64,000 nt of DNA from Polyangiaceae bacterium (GTDB lineage Bacteria > Myxococcota_A > Polyangia > Polyangiales > Polyangiaceae), in contig JAICQL010000002.1 in assembly GCA_025937895.1 (NCBI GenBank), positions 1-64,000 on the forward strand, read 5' to 3'. Both the position numbers and the translations under genes were made by a program. Shown one piece after another: positions 10,646 through 19,091 of this stretch. The notes beneath the pieces were generated by a model, which saw only the letters and a list, made by a program, of their open reading frames with translations, did not search any database and had not been told where the DNA came from. Positions within the stretch are counted from its first letter, which is position 1; each line of letters starts with the position of its first letter.

Positions 10646-11809
10646 CTACAGCGCCACGATCAGCAGCCAGAGCGCTCCCAGCAGCGCGGCGCTGGCCGAG
10701 CCTGCCGTCACGGCGAAGCCGACGAGCAGCACGCGCGTGAAGCGATTCTCTCGCCACTCGCGCAAGGACGCGACCTTACCCAGCGCCTCGCGATCCTCCA
10801 AAGTGGGCGGGCGCTGCTTGGCCTCGAGCCAGGCCGCGAGGCGCCCGGCATCGCTGTGCGGCAGAAACGCGAAGAGCAAGGACGCGAGGGGTGCGACGAG
10901 CAAGGTGGCGGGCCGCGCGCGGACCAGCAGCGCGGGAGTGAGCACGCACACCACGTGCACCACCACGAGCCCGATCAACAGCAGCGGCAGCTGCTCCAGC
11001 CCCTGCCGCAGGCCGAGATACAGCGCGAACCAGCCCAGCGCCGGCACCAGCCAGCGCACGAGCTGCCGCCGCAAGCTGGGCGGAGGGATCTTGCTCAGCT
11101 CCTGACGGTCCACCGGGGTGTTGAGGTAGCGGACCATGCCCTCGACATGGCCGGCGCCGACCACGGCCACCACACATTGACCGGGCGCCTCGCGCACCGC
11201 GCTCATCAAGAAACGATCTCGCTCGTCGATCAGCGGCCGCTGGAGGCGCGGCATCACCTCCGCGAACTCGCGCACCAGCTCGCTGATGGTGTCGCGGTCC
11301 TTGAGGGCCTCCACCTGCTCCTCGGTGATCTCCGCGCGCGCAAACAGCGAGCCGATCAAGGTGCCGACGAGCTGCACGCAGTCCCAGGCGCTGAGCGCGG
11401 CCCAGGTGCGCTGCAGGGTGGCGCGGATGTCACGATCGACGAGCTCCAGCCGGGCGCCAACCTGCGCAGCGTGCTCGATGGCGGCCAGCATCTCGGCGCC
11501 CGGGCGGACGCCGAGCTTCTCACCGAGGCGCCGCTGGTAGCTGGTGAGCACCAGGCTGCTCAGCAAGAACAGCATCCGCCGCTCGCGGATTACCGTGAAG
11601 ATATCGAGATTGCGCCAGCGCCTGGGATCGACCAGTGCCTGATGGCGCGTGGCGTCGAGCTCGACGCAGACGGTGTCGGGGCTGAGCGCGTGAATGACCT
11701 GGCCCACGTCGTCGACGCTGCGCTGCGACACGTGCGCCGTGCCCACCAGGTATAAATCGCGCCCCTCATAGCGAAGGTGCGTCACGCAGTCGAGCGAAGC
11801 AACACTCAT
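10646..11809 (-). CDS. TraB/PrgY family membrane protein
   Basis: A 387-residue protein. The N-terminal 250 residues carry the TraB/GumN-like signature LVGTAHVSQRSVDDV (21-35), VCVELDATRHQAL and VVAVVGAGHVEGM. The C-terminal part has several hydrophobic segments, consistent with a polytopic membrane anchor. In enterococci, family members limit sex-pheromone activity, and in other bacteria their role is largely unknown, with a metalloprotease-like fold proposed. The start chosen is ATG 11809 (MSVASLDCVTHL), because the long upstream extension lacks family features. It is divergent from the aminotransferase, with 139 bp between. Confidence 0.85.
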   Translation of the reverse strand: MSVASLDCVTHLRYEGRDLYLVGTAHVSQRSVDDVGQVIHALSPDTVCVELDATRHQALVDPRRWRNLDIFTVIRERRMLFLLSSLVLTSYQRRLGEKLGVRPGAEMLAAIEHAAQVGARLELVDRDIRATLQRTWAALSAWDCVQLVGTLIGSLFARAEITEEQVEALKDRDTISELVREFAEVMPRLQRPLIDERDRFLMSAVREAPGQCVVAVVGAGHVEGMVRYLNTPVDRQELSKIPPPSLRRQLVRWLVPALGWFALYLGLRQGLEQLPLLLIGLVVVHVVCVLTPALLVRARPATLLVAPLASLLFAFLPHSDAGRLAAWLEAKQRPPTLEDREALGKVASLREWRENRFTRVLLVGFAVTAGSASAALLGALWLLIVAL

Positions 11810-11948
11810 CGCCCGAGCGGAATTACTCGCGCGGCGCAGCCGGTGCAAGCGGAACCACGGCGGGCCATGACCGGCGGCGCAGGGTGCGGCACGCGCAACG
11901 CACTGCGCGCGCTTGCGGTCAGGCCGGCGGGAGCGGAGACTCCGGCGC

Positions 11949-13133
11949 GTGAAACTGTCCGGACGCAGCGCCATCGACCCAACGCCAAGCGGGCTGGCAG
12001 AGGCCTTTGCGCGCCAGCCGCCGGGCGACCCCGACGTGGTGGATCTGACGCTCTCCAATCCGACGCGTGCCGGGCTTGGCTATGACGCTTATGCGCCGAG
12101 CGCCCATCCCGCGGCGCCGGAGCTGCTGAGCTACGATCCCGATCCGCTCGGCGACGAGACGGCCCGGCAAGCCATCGCGCGGCACTGGCCGCGGGCGCTG
12201 GCGCGGCCCACACCGGAGCGCATCTTGTTGCTGCCCAGCAGCAGCGAAGCGTATCGGCACCTGTTCTTGCTGCTGTGTGACGTGGGCGACGACGTGCTGG
12301 CGCCGGAGCCCAGCTATCCGTTGCTGGCCGACCTGGCCCGCCACGCGGGGGTGGAGCTCACGCCGTATCGGCTGGCATATGATGGCGCCTGGCACATCGA
12401 TCTCGACTCGCTGCGGCGTGCTCGCGGCCCGCGCACGCGCGCCGTCGTGCTGATCAGCCCCAATAACCCCACCGGCTCCTATACCCGGCGCGAGGAGCTG
12501 CGCGCGCTGAACGAGCTGGGGCTACCGCTGCTGAGCGACGAGGTGTTTGCGCACTATCCGTACCGTGACGTGCCCGAGCGGGTGCAGAGCGCGTACGGCG
12601 CGTGCGACGTGCTCACCTTCTGCATCGATGGGCTGTCCAAGTCCGCGGGTTTGCCGCAGCTGAAGCTGAGCTGGGTGGCTGCCAGCGGCCCCGCAGCGCT
12701 GGTAGAGGAGGTCATGCAGCGACTGGCCTGGAGCGCCGATACGTACCTGTCCGCGGCCACCCCGGTGCAGCTCGCGCTGCCGGAGCTGCTGGAGCGCGCG
12801 CGTCGCTTCCGCGAGCCACTGATTGCGCGACTGCTCGAGAACCGCGCCGTGCTCGAGCAGTGCCTGGCGGGCTCGGCGGCAAGCGTGCTGGACGCCGAGG
12901 GCGGCTGGTACGCCATGGTGCAGCTGCCGGATCTGGCGGACGAGGACGCCTGGGTGCTCGGCTTGCTGGAGCGGCGGGTGGCCACCCACCCCGGCTACTT
13001 CTACGACGTGCGCGCGCGCTCGCCGCACCTGGTGCTCAGCTTGCTCCCGCCGCCGGCACGGTTTCGAGTGGGCGCGGAGCGCCTGCGGGCGGAGGTGGAG
13101 CGGCGGGTGACGGAAGCAGCGAGCCGCCAATGA
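11949..13133 (+). CDS. PLP-dependent aminotransferase, class I/II
   Basis: A 394-residue aminotransferase of fold type I. The PLP lysine is K231 in DGLSKSAGLPQLKL, SPNNPTG (170-176) is the substrate-binding asparagine loop, and LSDEVF supplies the aspartate that pairs with the pyridine nitrogen. Alanine- and aspartate-type enzymes share this pattern, so the amino donor is not predictable. The start is taken as GTG 11949, giving a normal N-terminus. The upstream codons of the open frame are Arg-rich and unlikely. A five-copy 16-bp repeat directly follows the stop codon. Confidence 0.88.
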   Translation: MKLSGRSAIDPTPSGLAEAFARQPPGDPDVVDLTLSNPTRAGLGYDAYAPSAHPAAPELLSYDPDPLGDETARQAIARHWPRALARPTPERILLLPSSSEAYRHLFLLLCDVGDDVLAPEPSYPLLADLARHAGVELTPYRLAYDGAWHIDLDSLRRARGPRTRAVVLISPNNPTGSYTRREELRALNELGLPLLSDEVFAHYPYRDVPERVQSAYGACDVLTFCIDGLSKSAGLPQLKLSWVAASGPAALVEEVMQRLAWSADTYLSAATPVQLALPELLERARRFREPLIARLLENRAVLEQCLAGSAASVLDAEGGWYAMVQLPDLADEDAWVLGLLERRVATHPGYFYDVRARSPHLVLSLLPPPARFRVGAERLRAEVERRVTEAASRQ

Positions 13134-13137
13134 CAGC

Positions 13138-13217
13138 CGCCAGTAGCACCGCCCGCCAGTAGCACCTTCCGCCAGTAGCACCGCCCGTCAGTAGCACCGC
13201 CCGCCAGCGGCCCAGCG
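13138..13217. repeat. 16-bp tandem repeat, five copies
   Basis: Units such as CGCCAGTAGCACCGCC start at 13138, 13154, 13170, 13186 and 13202, an exact 16-bp period with a few substitutions. The array fills the space between two convergent stop codons. It cannot be read as a coding repeat because 16 is not a multiple of three. It shows no terminator structure. Confidence 0.9.
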
Positions 13218-13763
13218 TCACTGCGCGGGCGCTGGCTCCGGCTGCTTCTCGGCGGGCTGGAGAGCGTGCTCGACCTTCTCCCCCACCTTCTCGCCTGCGC
13301 CCTGCAGCTGCGCGCCCGCGCTCTCCAGCGACTCGCTCAGGCGCTGCTTCAGCTCACTGATGCGCTGATTGAGGTCGGCCTTGCGCTGCTCCCACTGGGC
13401 GCCGCTGCCCACCTCCAGCTCGGACAGCCGCGCGCGCGCCTCCGCCAGCTGCTCCTGCAGCTTCTGGCGCGAGCCGTCCACGTCCTCCCGCGTGCGCGCC
13501 TGCAGCGCGCTCAGCGACTCGGACAGCTCCTCCAGCTTGGCGCTGGCCTCGCTCTTGAATTCGCTCGCCTCGCGCTGCAGCGTGACCTTGGCCTCGTCCG
13601 CGCTCTCGCGCGCCTGGTCCGCCGCCTCGCGCGTGTCTTGCTCCAGCGCGTCGCGCGTGCGCTCGCAGGCCGGGCCGGCGAGCGCGCCGAGACAGGCCAG
13701 CCCAGCGAGGCGGGCAGCCCAGCGAAGGCGAGTGGACCCCAGACAGCTGTGCGAGAAGCTCAT
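13218..13763 (-). CDS. Coiled-coil lipoprotein, function unknown
   Basis: A 181-residue secreted protein. A signal peptide ends in a lipobox-like ALAGPAC (about residues 27-33). Then follows a highly charged, Glu/Gln/Ala-rich region of about 120 residues with heptad character, predicted to be a long coiled coil, and a Pro/Glu tail. No enzymatic motif is present. It resembles periplasmic or outer-membrane spacer lipoproteins in general character only. It stands 70 bp downstream of the pseudokinase gene on the same strand and may share its transcript. Confidence 0.75.
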   Translation of the reverse strand: MSFSHSCLGSTRLRWAARLAGLACLGALAGPACERTRDALEQDTREAADQARESADEAKVTLQREASEFKSEASAKLEELSESLSALQARTREDVDGSRQKLQEQLAEARARLSELEVGSGAQWEQRKADLNQRISELKQRLSESLESAGAQLQGAGEKVGEKVEHALQPAEKQPEPAPAQ

Positions 13764-13833
13764 CGCGCGCAGCGTAGCAGGTCGAACCGGCTGCCGCGAA
13801 GCCTCGCTGCAACAGCCGACCCCCGGGCCCAGC

Positions 13834-15021
13834 TCAGCGCGCGAGCACTGCGGTCACGTAGCCCGCGAGCAAGCCCAGGGCAGCCAGCCACAGCAGCGCC
13901 ACACCGAACCACATCTTCAGCGGCTGCGCCGCACGCCCCTGCGCGGGCGGCGGCTCGGGTGCCACGGGCGCTGGCGGTGGCGGCGCGGGCGGCTCGAAGG
14001 GGTGCAGGATGTTCACGCGCTGCTGCAGGGGGCGTGGCACCTGAAAGCAGGCGCTGGGCTCCGTGCCGCACAGCGCTGCGCCCGTGCCGCGCGCGACGCT
14101 GCTCACCTCCTGACAGGTGGCGTCAACGCCGGGCAACGTGGGCTCGGGGATGCACAAGGTGGACGCAGCGCTGATGCCCTGCACCACCTCGGCGATCTCC
14201 TGGTGTGCGGCCAGGCGTGCGCTGGCGATGGTCTCCAGACGCGCCAGCACGCTGCGCGTATCCTGCGGGCGCACGCTGACGTCCAGATTGAGCGCCGCGC
14301 TGGCCAGCTCGAGCAAGGGCAGCGCCCACTCTGCGTCCTCCGGCAAGCTCAGCGGCGGCGGCACCAGCCGCAAACGTGCGTGGCTGCCCTTGGCAGAAGG
14401 GCGCGCGACAGGCTTGCGGCGCTGCGCCTCGCGCTCGCCGCGGGCGGGACCGGCCAGGGTGGCGGGCAGCTCGTCCTGCCAGTCTTCGTCTGCCTGGGCG
14501 GCCGCACGCAGCGGCGCCGCGGGCAGCTCGTGCAGCCGGCGACCGGCCAGCGCTTCCCAGGTGAGCATACCCAGGCTGTAGATGTCGGCACGCTGATCGG
14601 CGCTGGCACCGGGCAGCGAGAGCTCGGGCGCGGCATACGCTGCCTCGGCCTCGCTCCACTCCGAGCTGGCCTTCTTCGCGGCGCGCACGTCCACCCGCGC
14701 CACGCCATCCAGACCGATCACCACCGTGGACGGCGCGATCAGCAGGTGAGCGTGCGCGGCCATCAGGCGTGGATTGGCATGCAGCCAGGCGAGCGAGACC
14801 GTCAGGTCCACGATCAGCCGCGCGCGCACCTCGAGGCGGAGCCGGTCCAGCACGCCCGTATCATAAAAGGCCGCCAGGGTGAGTCCCCGATCGGCGTGCC
14901 CGCCCAGCGTCACCTCACCGGATGCGGCGGGTGCCACCACCAGCTGCGTCTGCGTGCTGCGTCCGGTTGGTCGCCGCTGCGAGTCTGCGGGCTTGGCTCT
15001 GGCCGTGCTGCGCTTCTGCAT
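13834..15021 (-). CDS. Membrane-anchored Ser/Thr pseudokinase
   Basis: A 395-residue protein with the C-lobe of a Hanks-type kinase. It retains the activation-segment end AAPELSLPG (APE at 131-133), then ADQRADIYSLGMLTWEALAG (subdomain IX, Asp146). The catalytic loop is degraded: where HRDxKPxN is expected it reads HAHLLIAP, and the DFG position reads DVR. There is no recognisable glycine loop or VAxK lysine. A Pro-rich linker leads to one C-terminal membrane segment (about 370-392). Four Cys lie between domain and membrane. It is probably a non-catalytic binding or scaffold protein. Myxobacteria encode many kinases, so decay or specialisation are both possible. Confidence 0.75.
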   Translation of the reverse strand: MQKRSTARAKPADSQRRPTGRSTQTQLVVAPAASGEVTLGGHADRGLTLAAFYDTGVLDRLRLEVRARLIVDLTVSLAWLHANPRLMAAHAHLLIAPSTVVIGLDGVARVDVRAAKKASSEWSEAEAAYAAPELSLPGASADQRADIYSLGMLTWEALAGRRLHELPAAPLRAAAQADEDWQDELPATLAGPARGEREAQRRKPVARPSAKGSHARLRLVPPPLSLPEDAEWALPLLELASAALNLDVSVRPQDTRSVLARLETIASARLAAHQEIAEVVQGISAASTLCIPEPTLPGVDATCQEVSSVARGTGAALCGTEPSACFQVPRPLQQRVNILHPFEPPAPPPPAPVAPEPPPAQGRAAQPLKMWFGVALLWLAALGLLAGYVTAVLAR

Positions 15022-15392
15022 ACTCCCCTGCGAAAGCTGAACGGCAGCGGCCCGCCACTCTGGAGTGAATGCAGGAATCGCCTACCGCTGCACTCGCCGA
15101 GTGTCTGCCTCGTAACGGCTCGGTGCAACGCTGACCCGCTCGCGGGCAACCACCAAGAAAACGGGGAGCGCGCGACCAGCTCGAAACACTGCCGCACGGT
15201 CGGTGGGACGCGTGGCACGCTTCCTTTTGGCGCGCTGCACCCTGCCCCACCGTTCCCCACCGACTGCAGGCCATGACGCGCTCTGGCTGCAGGAACTCTC
15301 CCGGTGGGCGGCGCTCCGGCTTTACATCCGTCTGCCTCCCATGGGATGGCTCTGGACGAGCTGCTCCCGGTTGACACAGTGAGACGCCCTGA
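15022..15392. other. Divergent intergenic region, no gene
   Basis: A 371-base gap between the pseudokinase gene and aat. It must hold both promoters. A perfect TTGACA lies at 15371-15376 but only 16 bp before the aat start, too close to act as its -35 box. Nothing else is recognised. Confidence 0.45.
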
Positions 15393-16457
15393 ATGAACGA
15401 AGCCCCGGACGCGACCGACGCCGATACCGACGCTGCGCGTGCCCCTGCTCCACGCCCGAACAGCAGGCTGCTGCTGAACCGAGAGCTCCTCGAGAAAGAG
15501 GTGCTGCTGCAGAAGAGCAAGTCCGCGCTGCGCAAGATGCTCTCCTTCACGCAGACGCACTACCACCGAGCGCTGGGCCGCGCGGCGTCCGCCGTGCCGG
15601 ACGGGCCCGTGGGGGGCATGTGCGGGGTGGCGGCACGGCTGCCGTTCACCTCGGAGCAGATCCTGCTCGGCTACGCGCAGGGCATGTTCCCCGTCGATCT
15701 ACGCGGGCACATCCACTGGCAGTGCCCCGACCCGCGCTGCGTGGTGCAGCTGGAGCAGCTGCACGTGCCGTCGCGCATCCGCACGTATCTGCGCAAGGGC
15801 TTGTTCGAGCTGTGCTTCGACCGCGACCCCGCCGGGGTGCTGGCTGCCTGCGGCGATCGCAAGGGCACCTGGCTCACGCAGCGCATTCAGGATGCTTACA
15901 AGGCGCTGTTCGACCTGGGCGCGATGCACACCGTGGAGGCCTGGAAGGGCGAGCGCCTGGTGGGCGGCGCCTTCGGCGTGGCGCTGGGCACCGTGTTCAC
16001 GGTGGAGAGCATGTTCAGCCGCGAGGACCACGCCAGCAAGCTGGCCTTTGCTCACCTGTGCACGCACTTGAAAGCGCAGGGCTTCACCATGGTGGACTGC
16101 CAGTACCAGCAGGAGCACTTCGCGCGCTTCGGGGCGATCGAGCTCCCGCGCGACGAGTATCGCAAGCGCATCGCGCTGGGCTTGCTGGATCCGCCGCGCT
16201 TCAATGCACGGCCGCTGGCGGCGGAGCAGGCCGCGGGAGGGAGCCAGGCCGCCACCGGCAAGGGTGCCGCGAAGGGCGCCGCCGGCGGGGGCGCGGAGAA
16301 GAAGAGCGGCGAGAAGAAGGCCGCGGAGAAGAAGAAAGCGACGAAATCGGTCGAGGGCGCTGCTGCCGCCAAGGCGGCGAACGAGGCGGGCTCGGCCGAG
16401 GCTGCCGGGGCGAAGGCAGCGGGGGAAGGCGCGGCCAACGAGGGCAGCGGCGACTGA
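15393..16457 (+). CDS. aat: Leucyl/phenylalanyl-tRNA--protein transferase with Lys/Ala-rich tail
   Basis: A 354-residue protein whose middle (about 85-275) is Aat, the enzyme that adds Leu or Phe from tRNA to N-terminal Arg/Lys for the ClpS-ClpAP N-degron route. Markers are ILLGYAQGMFPVDL, WQCPDPRCVV, KGTWLTQRIQDAY, GGAFGVALGTVF, ESMFSREDHASK and DCQYQQEHFARFGA. Two extensions are odd. About 80 N-terminal residues precede the core. A C-terminal tail of about 80 residues is almost only Ala, Lys, Gly and Glu, like histone H1-type tails. The true start may be an internal ATG (residue 49 or 78). Confidence 0.92.
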   Translation: MNEAPDATDADTDAARAPAPRPNSRLLLNRELLEKEVLLQKSKSALRKMLSFTQTHYHRALGRAASAVPDGPVGGMCGVAARLPFTSEQILLGYAQGMFPVDLRGHIHWQCPDPRCVVQLEQLHVPSRIRTYLRKGLFELCFDRDPAGVLAACGDRKGTWLTQRIQDAYKALFDLGAMHTVEAWKGERLVGGAFGVALGTVFTVESMFSREDHASKLAFAHLCTHLKAQGFTMVDCQYQQEHFARFGAIELPRDEYRKRIALGLLDPPRFNARPLAAEQAAGGSQAATGKGAAKGAAGGGAEKKSGEKKAAEKKKATKSVEGAAAAKAANEAGSAEAAGAKAAGEGAANEGSGD

Positions 16458-16482
16458 GCTGCGCGGCCGCTGGGGCTGACCG

Positions 16483-17756
16483 CTACGGTGCTCCGCTGGT
16501 CTGCCCTGGCTCATCGCGCTCGAGCCATTCACAACGCTGCCCACTCCAGCGGGTGCGATGGTATTCGCTCTCGCCGTCAGCATCGGCGATCGCTTCCGGC
16601 AGGAGGGCGTCGGCACAGCGGCGGATCTGCTCCGTCGTGCGATAGTTGAGCTCCATCCACCTGGAGCGGCCCCGCACGTCGATGCCGAGGGACAGCCAGG
16701 AGACCTGCGGCTTGTAGATGCGCTGGCCCTCGTCACCGCAGAAAAACAGGTCATTGTCGTCCGGCTCGCACAGCGCGCGTAATAGGCGCAGCTCGGCGGG
16801 ACCAATGTCCTGGCACTCGTCGGCGATGACGTGCTGGTAGGGGTGCTCGCGCGCGGCCGTCTCGGCGGCGGTGGCGCAGAGCAGGTTGAAGGTGCTGAGC
16901 CTGCGCCGGCGCAGCTCGACATGCAGCGCCTCCATCACTACCCAGGTGGCGGCGCGTTTCTTCGCGCTGAGGGGCACACCGCGGCCCTTGCGGGGCACCC
17001 CCTTGTACTCCTCCCAGCGCGTGATGCCGTGGGCGTCCACGACATGGTCCCACTCGGAGTGTACAAACGCGCTGTCGAGCCAGTCGTTCTCGCGCCCCTT
17101 GAGGGCCACCTGGATGCACTCGGCGAGCTGCTCGCTGGTGGCGGGCTCGAACTCCTGCCCAGGTGCCAGGGCAAGCTGGCAAGTGATAGCGTGCAGGTGC
17201 TGGACGCTGATGCGCTTCCACGCCGGGTCGCCCGCGAGCAGGAGCTCCAGGCTGTGCTCGAGCCGCACCGCCAGCGCACGCGAGAACGTGTTGAGCAGCA
17301 GCTGGCTCTCGGGGAAGCTGCGCGCCAGAAAGGCGGCGCGATGCAGGGCCACCACCATCTTGCCGGTGCCAGCGCCCCCGGTCGCTCGCGCCGCGCCGCT
17401 CTGGCTCCTGGACGCCAGCTCCCGCTGTTCCGGGTGCAGGAAGATGCGCCAGCGCTCCCACGGCGCCTCGAGCGCAGCCTGTAGCTCGCCGTGCGTGGTG
17501 ACGGTGTGGAAACGCCGCAGCGCATCGGGGTGCTCGAGCGGCGCCAGCTCGCGCGGTGGGACGGGGGTGGGCACGGCCTTGCCCGCCGCCAGATCGAGCA
17601 GCCGCTCGGCGGCCTCTTCGGGCAGCTCGCTCACGACGTCCAGGAAGCGCTCTCCCCGACACCGCGCAGCGCGTCCACCCACTCGAGCGGTGCCCCCAGG
17701 CCGAGCAGGTAGTCTCGCTCGTACCGGTGGAACAGCGGAGCTTCTTCCTCGCGCAC
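16483..17756 (-). pseudogene. UvrD-like superfamily I helicase remnant (frameshift, truncated)
   Basis: This is a broken member of the large UvrD-like helicases often found in defence islands. In two frames it reads LFHRYERDYLLGLGAPLEW, then after a one-base frameshift near 17660-17670 ERFLDVVSELPEEAAERLL. Motif I is GGAGTGKM with Met where Thr or Ser must bind magnesium, so ATPase activity is doubtful. Motif II VIADECQDIGP, motif III FFCGDEGQRIYK and motif IV LNYRTTEQIR are recognisable. The end stops about 40 residues after motif IV, without motifs V and VI. The 5' part is missing and joins directly to the drmB remnant at 17756. Confidence 0.8.
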
Positions 17757-18353
17757 TACCTGCCGCACTCCACCCGCATCTCGCCCAGGTTGCCGCTGAC
17801 GCCCTCGCGCAGGCTCAGCTTGGGCGCGCTGCAGGCCATCCCGTCGTGCACGAAATACATCCACGGGAACTCCTCCAGGTGGCCGCGCCGGCACGTGGCC
17901 ACGAAGCGCACCGGCACGCACTTTCAGGGCTTGCCCTGCCGCGGGCGGCAGGCATCGTGCTCGAGCTGCCCCGGCCTCGGCAACTTGTGCGCGGGCGGCC
18001 GGAACAGCGCCCGGCAATCCGGGTTCTGGCACACGAACCAGCTGGGGAACTCCATCACCTCGATGCCCTGCGCGCGGCTCGGCGAGTCCTGCGTGGTCGT
18101 CGGCGGGGCGCGAAACGGCGCCTTCGGGTTCAGCTCCACCCCCACTTCTTCATGCGCGGGGCCAGCACCCGGCACAGCCGCGGCTCCGTGATCACCGCCA
18201 GCGCCTCGCAGGCCCGTAGCGCCAGCGATCGGTGCCCAGCACCAGCACGCTCTTCTCCGTCAGGTCCACCATGGCGCCCGCGCCGTAGGTGGTGACCACC
18301 TGGCTGCGGCGGATCTCCCCCGAGGGGCGCTCGTGCGGCGTGTGAAAGGCCAT
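17756..18353 (-). pseudogene. drmB: drmB remnant (DISARM, DUF1998 family)
   Basis: N-terminal fragments of DrmB, the DUF1998 protein of DISARM phage-defence systems that works with helicase DrmA. Starting at ATG 18353 it reads RRSQVVTTYGAGAMVDL and SVLVLGTDRW. It shifts frame near 18215 to ALAVITEPRLCRVLAPRMKKW and again near 18140 to MEFPSWFVCQNPDCRALF. An in-frame TGA at 17926-17924 follows, and then RFVATCRRGHLEEFPW. The fragment ends at a TAG where helicase sequence begins. Two frameshifts, one nonsense codon (CGA to TGA would explain it) and loss of most of the gene make it dead. Confidence 0.8.
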
Positions 18354-18430
18354 GCCCGACCAATTCGAGAGCAAGCCCTGCGGCGGCTTCCGCGCATGTC
18401 CGAAGCTGGAGCACGCGCGACTACAGCATC

Positions 18431-18778
18431 TCACGCATCGAGCCCGAGAAAGAGCTGCAGGCCCTGGTCGACGGCCGCGAGCTCACCTGGGGCGACGCAC
18501 CCGAACACGCGCCGGATGCGGCGCTTGTCGATGGAGCGCAGGTGGTCGATGAGCGCGTAAGACAGCTTCGTCAGGCCGCTCTTGCCCGGCGACAGCTCCG
18601 GATACAGGGAACCCTGGCCTGGCGTTCCGGTCACGGGCACGACGGCGATGAGCGGAAAGCGCTGGTCCGTGTTCACGGCAGGATCACTCACGGCTATGCA
18701 GGGACGCACGCCCCGTGGCTCGTGGCCCACGGTGGGGTCGAGCTCGACGAGGAGCACGGTGCCGCGCTCGAGCTTCAT
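18431..18778 (-). CDS. MazF/PemK-type endoribonuclease toxin
   Basis: A 115-residue type II toxin of the MazF/PemK family, which cleaves RNA at short sequences. Family markers are ERGTVLLVELDPTVGHEPRG near the start, RPCIAVSD, the conserved VVPVTGTP strand, KLSYALIDHLRSIDKRRI and the C-terminal LQLFLGL. Length and domain are complete, unlike the decayed genes around it. Its ATG overlaps the antitoxin stop as ATGA, so translation is coupled. It ends 77 bp before the drmB remnant. Confidence 0.9.
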   Translation of the reverse strand: MKLERGTVLLVELDPTVGHEPRGVRPCIAVSDPAVNTDQRFPLIAVVPVTGTPGQGSLYPELSPGKSGLTKLSYALIDHLRSIDKRRIRRVFGCVAPGELAAVDQGLQLFLGLDA

Positions 18779-19077
18779 GGCTCCTCGACCCAGCCGACGC
18801 CCTCTGACCAGCGCACGGGCTTGCCTGCCTTCACGTCCACCAGCCCGTCATCACCGGCGGGAAGGCTCGCCGCCCAGTCCGCAAGGCCAACGTCTGCCAG
18901 TTCGAGGGCGTCCTGGTGTGGATTCTCGAGCGAGCGGAGCAACCCCTCTCGACGGCGGCGAGCCAGCTCATGTTCGACCGCCTCAGCGATGAAGCGGCTG
19001 CGGTTGCGCTCGAAGCGATCGATGCCCTCGACCAGCTCGACCGGCAGGGTGACAGTGACTCGTTCCGTGGAAGCCAT
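18775..19077 (-). CDS. Ribbon-helix-helix antitoxin of the MazF toxin
   Basis: A 100-residue antitoxin starting MASTERVTVTLPVELVEGID. The N-terminal strand and two helices form a ribbon-helix-helix DNA-binding domain (about 4-45). The acidic C-terminal half, ending WSEGVGWVEEP, is expected to wrap the toxin. ATG 19077 is preferred over upstream codons because it begins exactly at the RHH strand. The stop overlaps the toxin start by 4 bp. A perfect palindrome just upstream is the likely operator. No Shine-Dalgarno is evident and the predicted leader is very short. Confidence 0.88.
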   Translation of the reverse strand: MASTERVTVTLPVELVEGIDRFERNRSRFIAEAVEHELARRRREGLLRSLENPHQDALELADVGLADWAASLPAGDDGLVDVKAGKPVRWSEGVGWVEEP

Positions 19078-19091
19078 GGGGACGGATATGC

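Noticed and set aside
15371..15376. TTGACA as -35 box of aat
   Set aside because: It lies only 16 bp before the start codon, leaving no room for a -10 box and transcription start before the ATG.
17920..17930. Selenocysteine or read-through codon in drmB
   Set aside because: The gene is also frameshifted twice and truncated, so a nonsense mutation is the simpler explanation.
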